Source: Acidobacteriaceae bacterium KBS 83 (GTDB taxonomy: Bacteria; Acidobacteriota; Terriglobia; Terriglobales; Acidobacteriaceae). From it: DNA of 64,000 nucleotides. The stretch covers positions 620,001-684,000 of the forward strand of contig KB906734.1 in the NCBI GenBank assembly GCA_000381585.1. Reading direction: 5' to 3'. The position numbers and the translations under genes were made by a program. This document shows positions 18,396 to 27,018 of the stretch, piece by piece. Below the pieces are notes generated by a model. The model saw nothing but the letters and a program-made list of their open reading frames with translations. It made no database searches and was not told the origin of the DNA. Position 1 is the stretch's first letter. Every line of letters starts with the position of its first letter.

Positions 18396-19288
18396 GGTGT
18401 GCCTGGCCAGGTGAATGCGGCGGCCTGCGCCAGCGAGAGATGCAACGGTAACGGCTCGGCGCCGGAGTGATGGGCATCCTGGTCCCGCGAGATGCTTTTC
18501 AGCAGAAGGATCTTTCCATCGAGATGCACCTCGATTCTGGTGCTCTTCCAATCTGTGGCTGTCACAGGCGTGCGCGTGACGCGAAAACGGCTGTCCTTTT
18601 CAATGTGTCCGAGGATGCCAAAGCCGAAGCTGACGCGATCGATCAGATGGCCTTCGATACCGCACAGCCGCTCGGCAGGGATGCGGACAAGGATGGTGCC
18701 AGCCAGTCCGTGAACAATGCGTTCGTCATAGCTGGAGGGCGTAAATGCCGGGTTGGGACGAAAGGCGATGCGCACGCAATCGTCCTGCATTCCGTCCGCG
18801 TTGAAAAGGAATACCTTCGGCAGGATGTCGAGAATCTTCTCCAGGCGGGCTTCATCCGCGCGCCGATCGGCATCAGCGTCGCGTAGCGCATCTGGATCTG
18901 CGACAAGCGCAGCGATATGACGATCTTCCTCCGCAGTGCGATCGGGATTGAGTGGCTTGCCGTCTTCTTCCACCAATCTACGCAACTGACCGTCGGGGGT
19001 TTCGACGACGTTCTCTTTCCACAGATGGCCGCCGGTGCGCTCGGATCGCTCGACAGAGGTGTAGCGAAAGAATGTGCGATGCTGCCGGGCCTGCTTTTCG
19101 TTTCGCACCATCGCGGTCACCACCTGCAGCGGCGTGAGCTGTTCGGACGCCGATTGGACTGCCGTCGATTGCGCAATCGAGGGAAGTCCGCTTATCAGCA
19201 GCGCTATCAAGAGAAGCATCGTCCGCATCATCGGCGGACGAGTGACGCGCACGACGGTACGCCGGACCGTGGGAGTTTTTGAAATCAA
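18392..19288 (-). CDS. exported protein of unknown function
   Basis: A protein of 298 residues. The ATG at 19288 overlaps the previous stop by 4 bases, supporting this start; the signal peptide then has a long basic n-region followed by MLLLIALLISGLPSIA and cleavage near residue 40. The mature part is hydrophilic, with YTSVERSERTGGHLW and a C-terminal segment IEVHLDGKILLLKSISRDQD. It resembles acidobacterial exported proteins whose function is not known. It overlaps its downstream neighbour by 4 bases as well, so the three genes are probably translated together. Confidence 0.8.
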   Translation of the reverse strand: MISKTPTVRRTVVRVTRPPMMRTMLLLIALLISGLPSIAQSTAVQSASEQLTPLQVVTAMVRNEKQARQHRTFFRYTSVERSERTGGHLWKENVVETPDGQLRRLVEEDGKPLNPDRTAEEDRHIAALVADPDALRDADADRRADEARLEKILDILPKVFLFNADGMQDDCVRIAFRPNPAFTPSSYDERIVHGLAGTILVRIPAERLCGIEGHLIDRVSFGFGILGHIEKDSRFRVTRTPVTATDWKSTRIEVHLDGKILLLKSISRDQDAHHSGAEPLPLHLSLAQAAAFTWPGTP

Positions 19289-19758
19289 TCGGCCTTTACC
19301 GGAGTGCCCTGGGGGCTGAACGCGACTTCACGCCGCTGTCCATTTCTTGTGATCGTGGTCTCGTAACTTGCGATCGCGCCTCCACGAGTCACAGATTCAA
19401 TCTTGCCGACTCTGCCGCCTTGCGCCGCTCTGGCGATGGCATCGGAGACGGCCGCCGGCACGCTGCCGTCCGTGACCTCCTGTTCGACTTCGATGAGCGA
19501 TCCGGAAGCGTCCAACACGAAATCCCTGCTCTTGCCGTCCTTCAGAGTCTCCACCTCATAGGTTACCTTCCCGTTCTCTTTATCTTTGACGCAGCCATGG
19601 ATGGTTGCGTCCCCTGCTTCAGACTTTGCACGGCTGAGAACACGGGCGGGCAAGGTATCGCAGGATACGCGGCTCTCTGCACGTGCAGGGATGGCGGCGG
19701 CAGCGGCGATGCCAGCGAGAAATGCTGTCGCGATGATGGCAAGCGATGGGCGGCTCAT
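19285..19758 (-). CDS. PepSY-like exported protein
   Basis: A protein of 157 residues with a clear signal peptide (about 1-27, ending ARA). The mature part repeats a motif like YEVETLKDGKSRDFVLDASGSLIEVEQEV and YETTITRNGQRREVAFSPQG, which matches the PepSY-like beta-alpha fold seen in small periplasmic proteins. It is the first gene of the trio that ends at 17049, linked by ATGA overlaps. Its promoter would lie in the 240 bases shared with the divergent permease gene. Confidence 0.78.
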   Translation of the reverse strand: MSRPSLAIIATAFLAGIAAAAAIPARAESRVSCDTLPARVLSRAKSEAGDATIHGCVKDKENGKVTYEVETLKDGKSRDFVLDASGSLIEVEQEVTDGSVPAAVSDAIARAAQGGRVGKIESVTRGGAIASYETTITRNGQRREVAFSPQGTPVKAD

Positions 19759-19998
19759 GGAATGAGTTTGCGGCCAGGTGGCTTAAACCAGCATGAACCA
19801 TCTTTGACCAGCAGCAGAACGCTAGTGCTTCGTTTGCGAACACTGCGCACCGCGAGTGGACAAGCGAGTTATCCGCTCCGACGTGACGACTGCTTGCGAA
19901 TCAGCAAGTTAGCAGGTCTGCCGATTGGCGACCGACGTGCCTAAGTGAATGTGCCGGGCCCCCCGTTCGTTCTATCGACCTTGAATCAGGAAGTGATC

Positions 19999-22434
19999 AT
20001 GCACACGCTGCTTCAGGACCTTCGCTACTCGATGCGCCAGCTCGTTCACAGTCCTGGCTTCGCGCTCGCGGCCGTTGTTTCTCTCGCGCTCGGGATCGGG
20101 GCCACCGTAGCCGTATTCAGCGTGGTCTGGGCGGTGCTGATGAACCCGTATCCCTATGCGGCGCCGGACCGCATGGTGCATATGCGGCTGACGGACAAGA
20201 CGGGGCAGGAACGTTATTTCGGGCTCACTGGCCAGCAGTGGCAGGTGATTCGCCACTCTCCCGTAGTCGAAGACGCCTTTATGACCGACCAATGGAAGTT
20301 GACGGTGACGGGTCACGACCTGCCGGAGGATGTGCAAGGCGATTATGTGACATCGAATATGTTCGAGTTTCTGGGTGTGCCGCCGATATTGGGTCGCGGC
20401 CTGCTGCCTTCCGATGCGGTCGACGGCCACGATCCCCAGCCCGTGGCCGTATTGAGCTACAACTTCTGGCAGCGGCACTTCAACGGCAATTCCGATGTCA
20501 TTGGCAAGACCATACAGCTTGTGCACAAGAGCTACACAATCGTCGGGGTAGTCGGGCCGCGCTTCACCTGGAACGACGCCGACGTGTACCTGCCGCTGAA
20601 GGTGACACAGGATCCGGTGCGGTCGTACGAAACAGAGCTGCGGCTTAAACCGGGAGTGGGTTTGAGCGGAGCCGCCGCGGCGCTGACACCGCTTATCCAT
20701 GATTTCGCCAAGGAGACCCCGAAGCATTTTCCTCGCGAGGCCTTCTCGTTCAGCGTCGTCGGTTTGAACGACGATTTCATCAAACAACTGGGCGGCACGC
20801 TGGCACTTCTGTTCAGTGCAGTGGCGCTGCTGCTCGCGATCGGTTGCGGGAATGTCTCGATTCTGCTGCTGGCACGCGGCACGGCTCGGCAGCATGAGCT
20901 GGCGCTACGTTCGGCGGTTGGCGCTAGCCAGGGCCGCATTGTGCGGCAGCTGTTTACAGAAGCGCTCCTGCTTTCCTTCACCGGCGCGGGGCTCGGAGTG
21001 TTGCTGGCTTATAAGACGATCGCGGTGATTGTGGCGCTGCTGCCCGATTATTCTTTCCCACACGAGGCGGCTATACAGGTGAACTTGCCGGTGCTTGCGT
21101 TCAGCGTCGGAGTGGCTTTGTTCACCGGCGTTCTCTTCGGACTGTGGCCGGCCCTGCGTCTCTCGCGGCCAGACGTAGGGCAAGTCATGCAGTCCGGATC
21201 CCGGAGGGTGGCGGGCAGGCTGGGCGGCCGCGCGACCAACAATCTGCTGATTGGGGGCCAGATCGCCTTGACCCTAATGATGCTGGCGGGCGCGGGCGCT
21301 GCGATCGAGGGCTTTCTACGAACGATGCACACGCCCCTCGGCTATGACCCGCACAACGTGATGTCAGTAGGCATACCGTTGCACGACGGGACATTCAAGG
21401 TGTGGGCCGAACGCGCGGCATACTTCGATCAGTTACAACAAAAGGTCGCGACGATTTCAGGCGTCACCATGACGGCGATCTCGAGCAATGCCACACCGCC
21501 CTCGAATGGGTGGCCAACACACGTCGAGTTCCTGGGAAAGGCGGCGCAGGACGAGCAAAAGGTGCGGGTGAACTTCGTCAGCCCTGCCTACTTTCCCCTG
21601 CTACGCATTCCACTGGCCGCAGGCCGTATCTGGAATGAAACCGAGAACAGGAACGCGGCGCACCTGGCCGTAATCAATCAGACCTTGGCGCGCCGGTACT
21701 TTCCCGGCGCGAGTGCCATCGGCCACTCGCTAAAAGTGCCGGAAATACAGGATCAGCCGCCCTTTAACCTTACGGCCTCGGACGGAGCTGGATGGCTCCA
21801 GATTGTCGGGGTGGTTGCAGACAAGCTTGACGACGGCCTGCGCAAGCCGATTCAACCGGAAGTTTTTGTGCCCTACACGATTTCGATGGGAATGTGGACG
21901 CAGATTCTGGTTCGCTCGGAGGTCTCGCCGCTCACCCTGCTGCGCTCCGTCGGCGCGCAGGTAAATTCGGTAAATGCCGATCAGCAGATCAACGGGCATG
22001 TGGAGGATTTGGAGCACTGGATCAGCGGACAGCCCGAGATGCAACAAGAGCACCTGGTGGCGTGGCTTTTCGGCTCCTTCGCCGCATTGGGATTGGTGCT
22101 GGCGGCAGTAGGTCTGTACAGCGTGGTGTCGTACACAGTAGCGCAGCGAACGGGCGAGTTCGGTATACGGATGGCGCTCGGCGCGCCTCGCGCGCATGTG
22201 CTCTGGATCGTCTTTCAATCCATGGCATTGAGCGTGGGCTGCGGTTTGGCGGCCGGCCTGGTGCTGACGCTCTCGCTCCAAAAACTGCTTGCACATTGGG
22301 CGGAGGGTAGCTCGCGCGACCCGTTGGTGGTGGTCGCGGCGGCCCTGTTGCTGACGGCGGTGGCCGTGGTGGCCTCATCGGTGCCAGCGCGTCGTGCTTC
22401 GCGGGTCGATCCCGCGCTAGCGCTTCGCAATTAA
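19999..22434 (+). CDS. ADOP-type ABC permease (MacB/FtsX-like), orphan
   Basis: A protein of 811 residues starting MHTLLQDLRYSMRQLVHSPG, with an AGGAAG ribosome-binding site; the frame stays open back to 19945. It shows the duplicated MacB/FtsX layout: one membrane helix (about 20-45), a periplasmic MacB-core domain, three helices (about 260-390), a fused second helix and periplasmic region, and three final helices. The N-terminal RYSMRQL...PGF motif marks the acidobacterial duplicated orphan permease group. No ABC ATPase lies next to it. Such proteins occur in many copies per genome and their substrates are unknown. Confidence 0.92.
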   Translation: MHTLLQDLRYSMRQLVHSPGFALAAVVSLALGIGATVAVFSVVWAVLMNPYPYAAPDRMVHMRLTDKTGQERYFGLTGQQWQVIRHSPVVEDAFMTDQWKLTVTGHDLPEDVQGDYVTSNMFEFLGVPPILGRGLLPSDAVDGHDPQPVAVLSYNFWQRHFNGNSDVIGKTIQLVHKSYTIVGVVGPRFTWNDADVYLPLKVTQDPVRSYETELRLKPGVGLSGAAAALTPLIHDFAKETPKHFPREAFSFSVVGLNDDFIKQLGGTLALLFSAVALLLAIGCGNVSILLLARGTARQHELALRSAVGASQGRIVRQLFTEALLLSFTGAGLGVLLAYKTIAVIVALLPDYSFPHEAAIQVNLPVLAFSVGVALFTGVLFGLWPALRLSRPDVGQVMQSGSRRVAGRLGGRATNNLLIGGQIALTLMMLAGAGAAIEGFLRTMHTPLGYDPHNVMSVGIPLHDGTFKVWAERAAYFDQLQQKVATISGVTMTAISSNATPPSNGWPTHVEFLGKAAQDEQKVRVNFVSPAYFPLLRIPLAAGRIWNETENRNAAHLAVINQTLARRYFPGASAIGHSLKVPEIQDQPPFNLTASDGAGWLQIVGVVADKLDDGLRKPIQPEVFVPYTISMGMWTQILVRSEVSPLTLLRSVGAQVNSVNADQQINGHVEDLEHWISGQPEMQQEHLVAWLFGSFAALGLVLAAVGLYSVVSYTVAQRTGEFGIRMALGAPRAHVLWIVFQSMALSVGCGLAAGLVLTLSLQKLLAHWAEGSSRDPLVVVAAALLLTAVAVVASSVPARRASRVDPALALRN

Positions 22435-22617
22435 GCCCGGGCTCCGCGTTCATGATCGTCCGATACACGACATAGGCCCCGGTATAACTCTCTTGGAATT
22501 AACCGAGCGGTACTATTCGGGGGCCGCAGACAGGCCTTCGAGTGCCTTCCGTGCCTGCCGGATGCGCCTTATGGTGCACGGATGGCAGTGACCCCACCCT
22601 CCGCCTAAGTAAACCTC

Positions 22618-22648
22618 TTGACTGCTGTCTGCGCGAGTGCCGTATTCT
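22618..22648 (+). promoter_or_regulatory. candidate promoter for rpsU
   Basis: TTGACT (22618-22623) and TATTCT (22643-22648) are 19 bases apart, longer than ideal. They are 40-70 bases before the start of rpsU. Confidence 0.4.
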
Positions 22649-22687
22649 ATGAGTTGACCCCATTGGGAAGTTTGGAGGTGTAGTTCA

Positions 22688-22885
22688 TTGGCTGAGGTTC
22701 GTGTGCAGGAAGGCGAGCCGCTCGAAAATGCATTGCGTCGTTTTAAGCGGAAGGTGCAGCAGGAGGACATAATCAAAGAGGTAAAGCGTCACTCCTTCTA
22801 CCTGAAGCCCGGTGAGCGGAAGCGCGTCAAGGAAGCACTGGCGCGGAAGCGTAACCGGAAGAAGGCACGCAAAGAGCAAGACTAA
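22688..22885 (+). CDS. rpsU: 30S ribosomal protein bS21
   Basis: A basic protein of 65 residues with the bS21 pattern: VQEGEPLENALRRFKRKVQQ, then a Lys/Arg-rich tail. It is a late-binding protein of the small subunit near the anti-Shine-Dalgarno end of 16S rRNA. Translation begins at TTG, preceded by a strong GGAGG about 9 bases upstream. Length is normal for the family. It stands alone with probably its own promoter. Confidence 0.95.
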   Translation: MAEVRVQEGEPLENALRRFKRKVQQEDIIKEVKRHSFYLKPGERKRVKEALARKRNRKKARKEQD

Positions 22886-22955
22886 AAGCACCTGTCGCTG
22901 AAAATGTGAGTCACTTTGACAGCAATGTGCTTCTAGCAGAATGGCTAGTTGCCCC

Positions 22956-22990
22956 GGGCCCGCAGATTTGTATAAGACAATCGCGGGCCC
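22956..22990. repeat. strong hairpin downstream of rpsU
   Basis: GGGCCCGC (22956-22963) pairs with GCGGGCCC (22983-22990), and the inner bases pair further (GA-TTGT with ACAA-TC) around a loop ATAAG. No U-run follows. It may end the rpsU transcript or be part of a small RNA in the 293-base gap before the next gene. Confidence 0.45.
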
Positions 22991-23178
22991 TCGGTGTCTC
23001 CAGTTCGTATGACGGCGCTCGTGAGATTCACATTCCTCTCCAATAACCCCTTTTCCTCCCCCAAAGGCTAGTCGCAGTTGCAGTAAGCCGCTATGGTGGC
23101 CGGGCCCAGGCAAGTCGGTTGATTTTCGAGGAGGGCGGGAGTTGCCGGCCAGGTAGTACGGCGGCAAGTAACCGGGTC

Positions 23179-23571
23179 ATGGAATTCCAGGACAAGGTAC
23201 TCAAATGCGTGGATTGCGGGAAAGACTTCATCTTTACCGCGGGTGAGCAGCTGTTTTTTCACGACAAGCAGTTTCATAACGATCCGAAGCGATGCAAGGC
23301 GTGCAAGCTGAAGCGAGGCGGCGGCTCAAGCGTACGGGCGGAGACCCGGACGCACTGCTCGGTATGCGGGCAGGAGACGACGGTTCCCTTCCGTCCGACG
23401 CAGGGGCGGCCAGTGCTGTGCCGGTCCTGTTTCGAACAGAACAGGCGCTCAGCGACACCCGTCCAGGCAGCGGCAGGATCAGGAGCGCAGCCCATCGTTG
23501 CAGCGATGGCGCAGCCTGTGACTGCGGCTGTAGGACCGGCAGACGTCACCGAGGCCAAGTCAGCGAGTTGA
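23179..23571 (+). CDS. zinc-ribbon protein
   Basis: A protein of about 130 residues from the ATG at 23179; a TTG at 23119 is a possible earlier start. It has two treble-clef/zinc-ribbon units: CVDCGKDF...CKACK, the widespread zinc-ribbon seen in small bacterial proteins, and HCSVCGQETTVPFRPTQGRP...CRSCF. The last 40 residues are Ala/Pro-rich and probably disordered. Proteins of this kind are thought to bind nucleic acids or protein partners, but no specific function is known. Confidence 0.82.
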   Translation: MEFQDKVLKCVDCGKDFIFTAGEQLFFHDKQFHNDPKRCKACKLKRGGGSSVRAETRTHCSVCGQETTVPFRPTQGRPVLCRSCFEQNRRSATPVQAAAGSGAQPIVAAMAQPVTAAVGPADVTEAKSAS

Positions 23572-23656
23572 TTTGGCCGGCGCGCTCCGGACAGTTGTTG
23601 TGAAGAGATGATTGCGGGTAAGCGAGGCTTCGCCACGCTGATGCGAAGTTGCGATT

Positions 23657-24124
23657 TCAGCTTGACGCTGTGGCTTTGCGCCGCGCCCCATTGCCTTTTC
23701 TGGAGGCCGAGGCAGCGGTGTAATCCGGCTGCACACCCGCCTTCGCCTTGTGCTTCTTGTCCTCGTGCGTAACCAGCAAAGCTTCGATCTGCAATAGCAG
23801 GTCATTGGTGTTCATCGGCTTGACCAGCATCTGGTCAGCGCCGGCGTTTTCCCACTCTTCGCCCGGCAATGGGAACGCTGTAAGCATGGCTACGGCGGGG
23901 TCGTACTCCGCTTCACGGGCGGCGCGCACAACTTCGATGCCCGCGCGTTCGTTCTCCATACGCATGTCCGTAATGACCATGTGGTAGGGATGGGCGCGGA
24001 TCTTGGATTTCGCTTCCCTCGCGGAGGCGGCGGTCTCGACATCGAAGCCATGGAGCTCGAGAACAGCCTTCAGTGTGAGCAGGATCGCGAGCTCATCATC
24101 GACCAGCAGAATACGTCGTTTCAT
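23657..24124 (-). CDS. single-domain response regulator
   Basis: A CheY-like receiver of 155 residues. Key residues are the acidic pair DDE at 9-11, the phospho-acceptor Asp53 in VITDMRM, the Thr in MLTAFP and the Lys in VKPMN. There is no output domain; the C-terminal 35 residues are basic and probably disordered, which might contact nucleic acid or a partner. No histidine kinase is adjacent, so it is an orphan regulator. The ATG at 24124 fits the receiver start better than the one at 24142. Confidence 0.9.
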   Translation of the reverse strand: MKRRILLVDDELAILLTLKAVLELHGFDVETAASAREAKSKIRAHPYHMVITDMRMENERAGIEVVRAAREAEYDPAVAMLTAFPLPGEEWENAGADQMLVKPMNTNDLLLQIEALLVTHEDKKHKAKAGVQPDYTAASASRKGNGARRKATASS

Positions 24125-24324
24125 AGGTAACTTCCTCATCACAACATACCAGCAGGGGCCCGGTGGAAGAGTCCGGCGCGGTACGGCGCCATGCTCGACT
24201 CGAGCAGAAACAAGCTAACGGAATGTGAGGCAACTCCCGTCAGGCTTTTCTCCCCAAGAAGAAGGCCGCCTCCTTGATTTTGGGTATCTCACCCCGTCCC
24301 TAGTTCTGCTCTAGACTCAGGAAC

Positions 24325-25731
24325 GTGGAAGGATATCACGTAGAAAACTTCGGCTGCCGTGCCAGCCACGCCGATGGCGATGCGCTGGCGGCGGAGCTTG
24401 CGCGCTCCGGAGGATTGGCTGTGCCTGCGAAGGATGCCGCTGTCGTGGTGCTGAATACCTGCGCCGTAACCGCGGAGGCAGAACGGACTGCTCGTGCCTA
24501 CTTGCGCCGAATGAAACGGGAAAATCCCGAGGCGCGCATGGTGGTGACTGGCTGCTATGCGCAGCGCGCTCCAGAAGAGGTGGCGCAGCTGTCAGGAGTA
24601 GATGCCGTTGTCGGTAACAGCCACAAAGCCCTGCTGGCCGAGATGGTGGCGCGGCTGCGGCGCCAGGCCGGCGATTCCGCAGGTAGACCGGGGAGTGACT
24701 TCGTCGCCCTAACCGACGTCGCTAACGGAGCCGGCATTCCCGTTCTGGTGGATGATCGCTTTGCGCACGCCAATCTGGCCGCGGATGACCTTGCCGCGTC
24801 GTATGACACCCGTCCCAATTTGAAGGTGCAGGATGGCTGCGCGAACCGCTGCTCGTTCTGCATCATCCCGACGACCCGAGGGGGAAGCAGGTCGGTCCCG
24901 CTCGACATTGTGCTCAAGCGGGTGCGCAGCTTCGTGGATGCGGGCGGGAAGGAGCTCGTTCTCTCCGGTATCAACCTGGGGAGATGGGGACGGGAGTTCG
25001 AGCGGCCGGCCCGACTCGAGGAACTCGTTGCAGCGATCCTGGAACGCACGGCCCTCCCACGCCTGCGTATTAGCTCGGTCGAGCCTATGGACTGGAGCGC
25101 CGAGTTGCTGGCGCTCTATCGCCATCATGGCCGTGAGGACGCGACGGCGATGGGGCCTCGGCTGGCGCGGCATGCCCATCTGCCGCTGCAGTCCGGCGCA
25201 GATGCAACGCTCCGCGCCATGCATCGCCGATATAGACCGTGGCACTACGTGGAGAAGCTCGTAGCGATTCGCGAAGCGATGCCCGAGGCAGCGATCGGCG
25301 CTGACATCATGGTCGGATTTCCGGGCGAGTCAGACGCCCTGTTTGAAGAAAGTATCCGCTTCATTGCGGATCAGCCGTTCACGTATTTGCATCTCTTTCC
25401 GTTCAGCGCACGGCCGGGAACGGCCGCATGGGCCCAGGCACAGGAAAGACCAGTGCACGGCGCGGCGGTAAACGAGCGGATGGCGCGGCTGCGAGCGTTG
25501 ATTGATGAGAAGCAGGCAGATTTTCGGCAGGGAATGAGCGCGAGCAGATTATCCGTTGTCACGCTCAAATCGAGCGACGCGCACTATGAACAGCACGTAA
25601 CACCTGCGTTAAGCGATAACTTTCTTCCGGTCGAAGTTGATGGCGTATTTCCGGCGAACCAGATGCTTTGGGCCACCGTATCTCATCAAATGGATTGTAG
25701 GGGTTCGGCGTTGCGCGCCATTCGCATTTAA
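24325..25731 (+). CDS. mtaB: tRNA (N6-threonylcarbamoyladenosine37-C2)-methylthiotransferase MtaB-like
   Basis: A radical-SAM methylthiotransferase of 468 residues, starting at GTG. The N-terminal UPF0004 domain has the cluster cysteines in NFGCRASHADGDA, LNTCAVTAEAERTA and VTGCYAQRAPEE. The radical-SAM motif is CANRCSFCIIPTTRG at about residue 172-186. The C-terminal part corresponds to a TRAM-like RNA-binding region. The short N-terminal spacing and the FGCRAS form resemble MtaB more than MiaB or RimO. It converts t6A37 to ms2t6A37 in tRNAs that read ANN codons. infC follows 72 bases downstream. Confidence 0.88.
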   Translation: MEGYHVENFGCRASHADGDALAAELARSGGLAVPAKDAAVVVLNTCAVTAEAERTARAYLRRMKRENPEARMVVTGCYAQRAPEEVAQLSGVDAVVGNSHKALLAEMVARLRRQAGDSAGRPGSDFVALTDVANGAGIPVLVDDRFAHANLAADDLAASYDTRPNLKVQDGCANRCSFCIIPTTRGGSRSVPLDIVLKRVRSFVDAGGKELVLSGINLGRWGREFERPARLEELVAAILERTALPRLRISSVEPMDWSAELLALYRHHGREDATAMGPRLARHAHLPLQSGADATLRAMHRRYRPWHYVEKLVAIREAMPEAAIGADIMVGFPGESDALFEESIRFIADQPFTYLHLFPFSARPGTAAWAQAQERPVHGAAVNERMARLRALIDEKQADFRQGMSASRLSVVTLKSSDAHYEQHVTPALSDNFLPVEVDGVFPANQMLWATVSHQMDCRGSALRAIRI

Positions 25732-25754
25732 CAAAAGTATTTCAGGCCGAATGC

Positions 25755-25760
25755 TATACT
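25755..25760 (+). promoter_or_regulatory. candidate -10 box for infC
   Basis: TATACT, a 5-of-6 match, lies about 44 bases before the infC start. A TTAACA 21 bases upstream is too far for a good -35, so the assignment is weak. If used, the leader would include the hairpin at 25768-25783. Confidence 0.4.
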
Positions 25761-25767
25761 CGTCCCG

Positions 25768-25783
25768 CGAGGGTGCGCCCTCG
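25768..25783 (+). repeat. 6-bp hairpin in the infC leader
   Basis: CGAGGG-tgcg-CCCTCG forms a stem-loop ending about 9 bases before the GGAGGA ribosome-binding site of infC. Its position suggests a role in translation control, though this is not shown. Confidence 0.4.
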
Positions 25784-25803
25784 AACAACTTTGGAGGAAT
25801 CCC

Positions 25804-26424
25804 ATAGCACTCGACAAACGATCAGCCAAGTCCTTTATTCGTACCAACGAGCGTATCCGCGCGAAAGAAATTCGCGTGATCGACGACCAGGGTGAGCAGC
25901 TCGGCATCATGCAGCCCTTCGAAGCGTTGAAGATCGCACGCGAGCGTGGACTGGACCTGGTGGAAGTCTCTCCTAACGCTATCCCGCCAGTGTGCCGCAT
26001 TCAGGATTACGGCAAGTTCCTTTACGAGAAGGATAAGAGCGAGCGCGCCGCGCGAAAGAAGCAGAAGGTCATCGTGGTGAAAGAGGTCAAGTTCTCCGTG
26101 ACCGTGGATGAGCACGACTACCAGACCAAGAAGAACCAAGCCGTCCGCTTCCTGAACGAAGGCGACAAGGTGAAAGCCTCGCTACGCTTCAAGGGACGCC
26201 AGATGGCCCACCGCGAGTTGGGCTACGCCATTATCAACCGCCTCATCCAGGACATGGGCGAGACGGGCGTGGTGGAATTCATGCCGCGCATGGAAGGCAC
26301 CACACTGCACGCGATCCTGGCGCCGGGCAAGAAGTCCGAGGCACAGCGCGCGCCGAAGCCTGCGGCAAAGCCACCTGCTCCGCAGCAGGCGCCGGTGAAC
26401 ACGCAGGTTACCGCTCAGTCCTAG
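25804..26424 (+). CDS. infC: translation initiation factor IF-3 with AUA start codon
   Basis: A protein of 206 residues with both IF-3 domains: the N-terminal domain with RTNERIRAKEIRVIDDQGEQ and PVCRIQDYGKFLYE, a Lys/Arg linker, and the C-terminal domain ending VEFMPRMEGTTLHAILAPG. A Pro/Ala-rich tail follows. No ATG, GTG or TTG occurs in frame between the upstream stop at 25729 and GTG at 25876, and starting there would remove the conserved N-terminus. The AUA at 25804 is placed ideally after GGAGGA. Non-canonical starts (AUU in E. coli) let IF-3 repress its own synthesis. The usual partners rpmI and rplT are 3.7 kb away. Confidence 0.93.
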   Translation: MALDKRSAKSFIRTNERIRAKEIRVIDDQGEQLGIMQPFEALKIARERGLDLVEVSPNAIPPVCRIQDYGKFLYEKDKSERAARKKQKVIVVKEVKFSVTVDEHDYQTKKNQAVRFLNEGDKVKASLRFKGRQMAHRELGYAIINRLIQDMGETGVVEFMPRMEGTTLHAILAPGKKSEAQRAPKPAAKPPAPQQAPVNTQVTAQS

Positions 26425-26436
26425 GCGAACAGCGCT

Positions 26437-27000
26437 GTGGAGGCATCGCCAAAGCCAACACTGCGCATAGCGACCGGTGCCGACCTGGAAGCGATCCGTG
26501 AATTAATCGCTGCATCGGTTCGCGGGTTGCAACACGAGTACAGCGAAGGCCAGCGTGAGCAAGCGCTGGCCTCTGTGTTTACGCCGGACACCCAGTTGAT
26601 CGCCGACACAACCTACTACGTCGTCGAAGATGCAGACGGCAGTCTTGTTGCCTGCGGCGGCTGGAGTTGGCGAAAGACGCTCTACGGGGGCGACCACCAC
26701 CACGCATCACGCGACGCTGGCCGGTTGGATCCGGCGACAGATGCTGCCAAGATCCGCGCATTCTTTGTGCATCCGCAGTGGGCACGGCGCGGACTGGGCA
26801 CACTGCTGCTCCAAGCGTGTGAACAGGCGGCGTGGGATGCCGGCTTTCGCCACTGCGAGATGGGGGCGACACTCTCAGGCGTGCCGCTCTATGAACGGCA
26901 TGGATACCGGCGGATGGCCGAGATTCTGGTCGATCTGCCGGGTGGAGAACGACTCCCGGTCGTGCGGATGGAGAAGGTGTTGGCCTCGCGGCTGGATTAG
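26437..27000 (+). CDS. GNAT family N-acetyltransferase
   Basis: A protein of 187 residues with GTG start, 12 bases after infC. It has the GNAT core: TLRIATGADLEAIREL at the N-terminus, the acetyl-CoA site AFFVHPQWARRGLGTLLL at about 102-119, and the late motif VPLYERHGYRRMAEI. The insert GGDHHHASRDAGRLDP is unusual and His-rich. The acceptor substrate is unknown. It may share the infC transcript. Confidence 0.88.
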   Translation: MEASPKPTLRIATGADLEAIRELIAASVRGLQHEYSEGQREQALASVFTPDTQLIADTTYYVVEDADGSLVACGGWSWRKTLYGGDHHHASRDAGRLDPATDAAKIRAFFVHPQWARRGLGTLLLQACEQAAWDAGFRHCEMGATLSGVPLYERHGYRRMAEILVDLPGGERLPVVRMEKVLASRLD

Positions 27001-27018
27001 CCGATACCATTCGCGTGT

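Noticed and set aside
22887-22932. Hairpin just after the rpsU stop (AAGCAC ... GTGCTT) as terminator.
   Set aside because: The stem is short, bulged and has a large loop, with no U-run.
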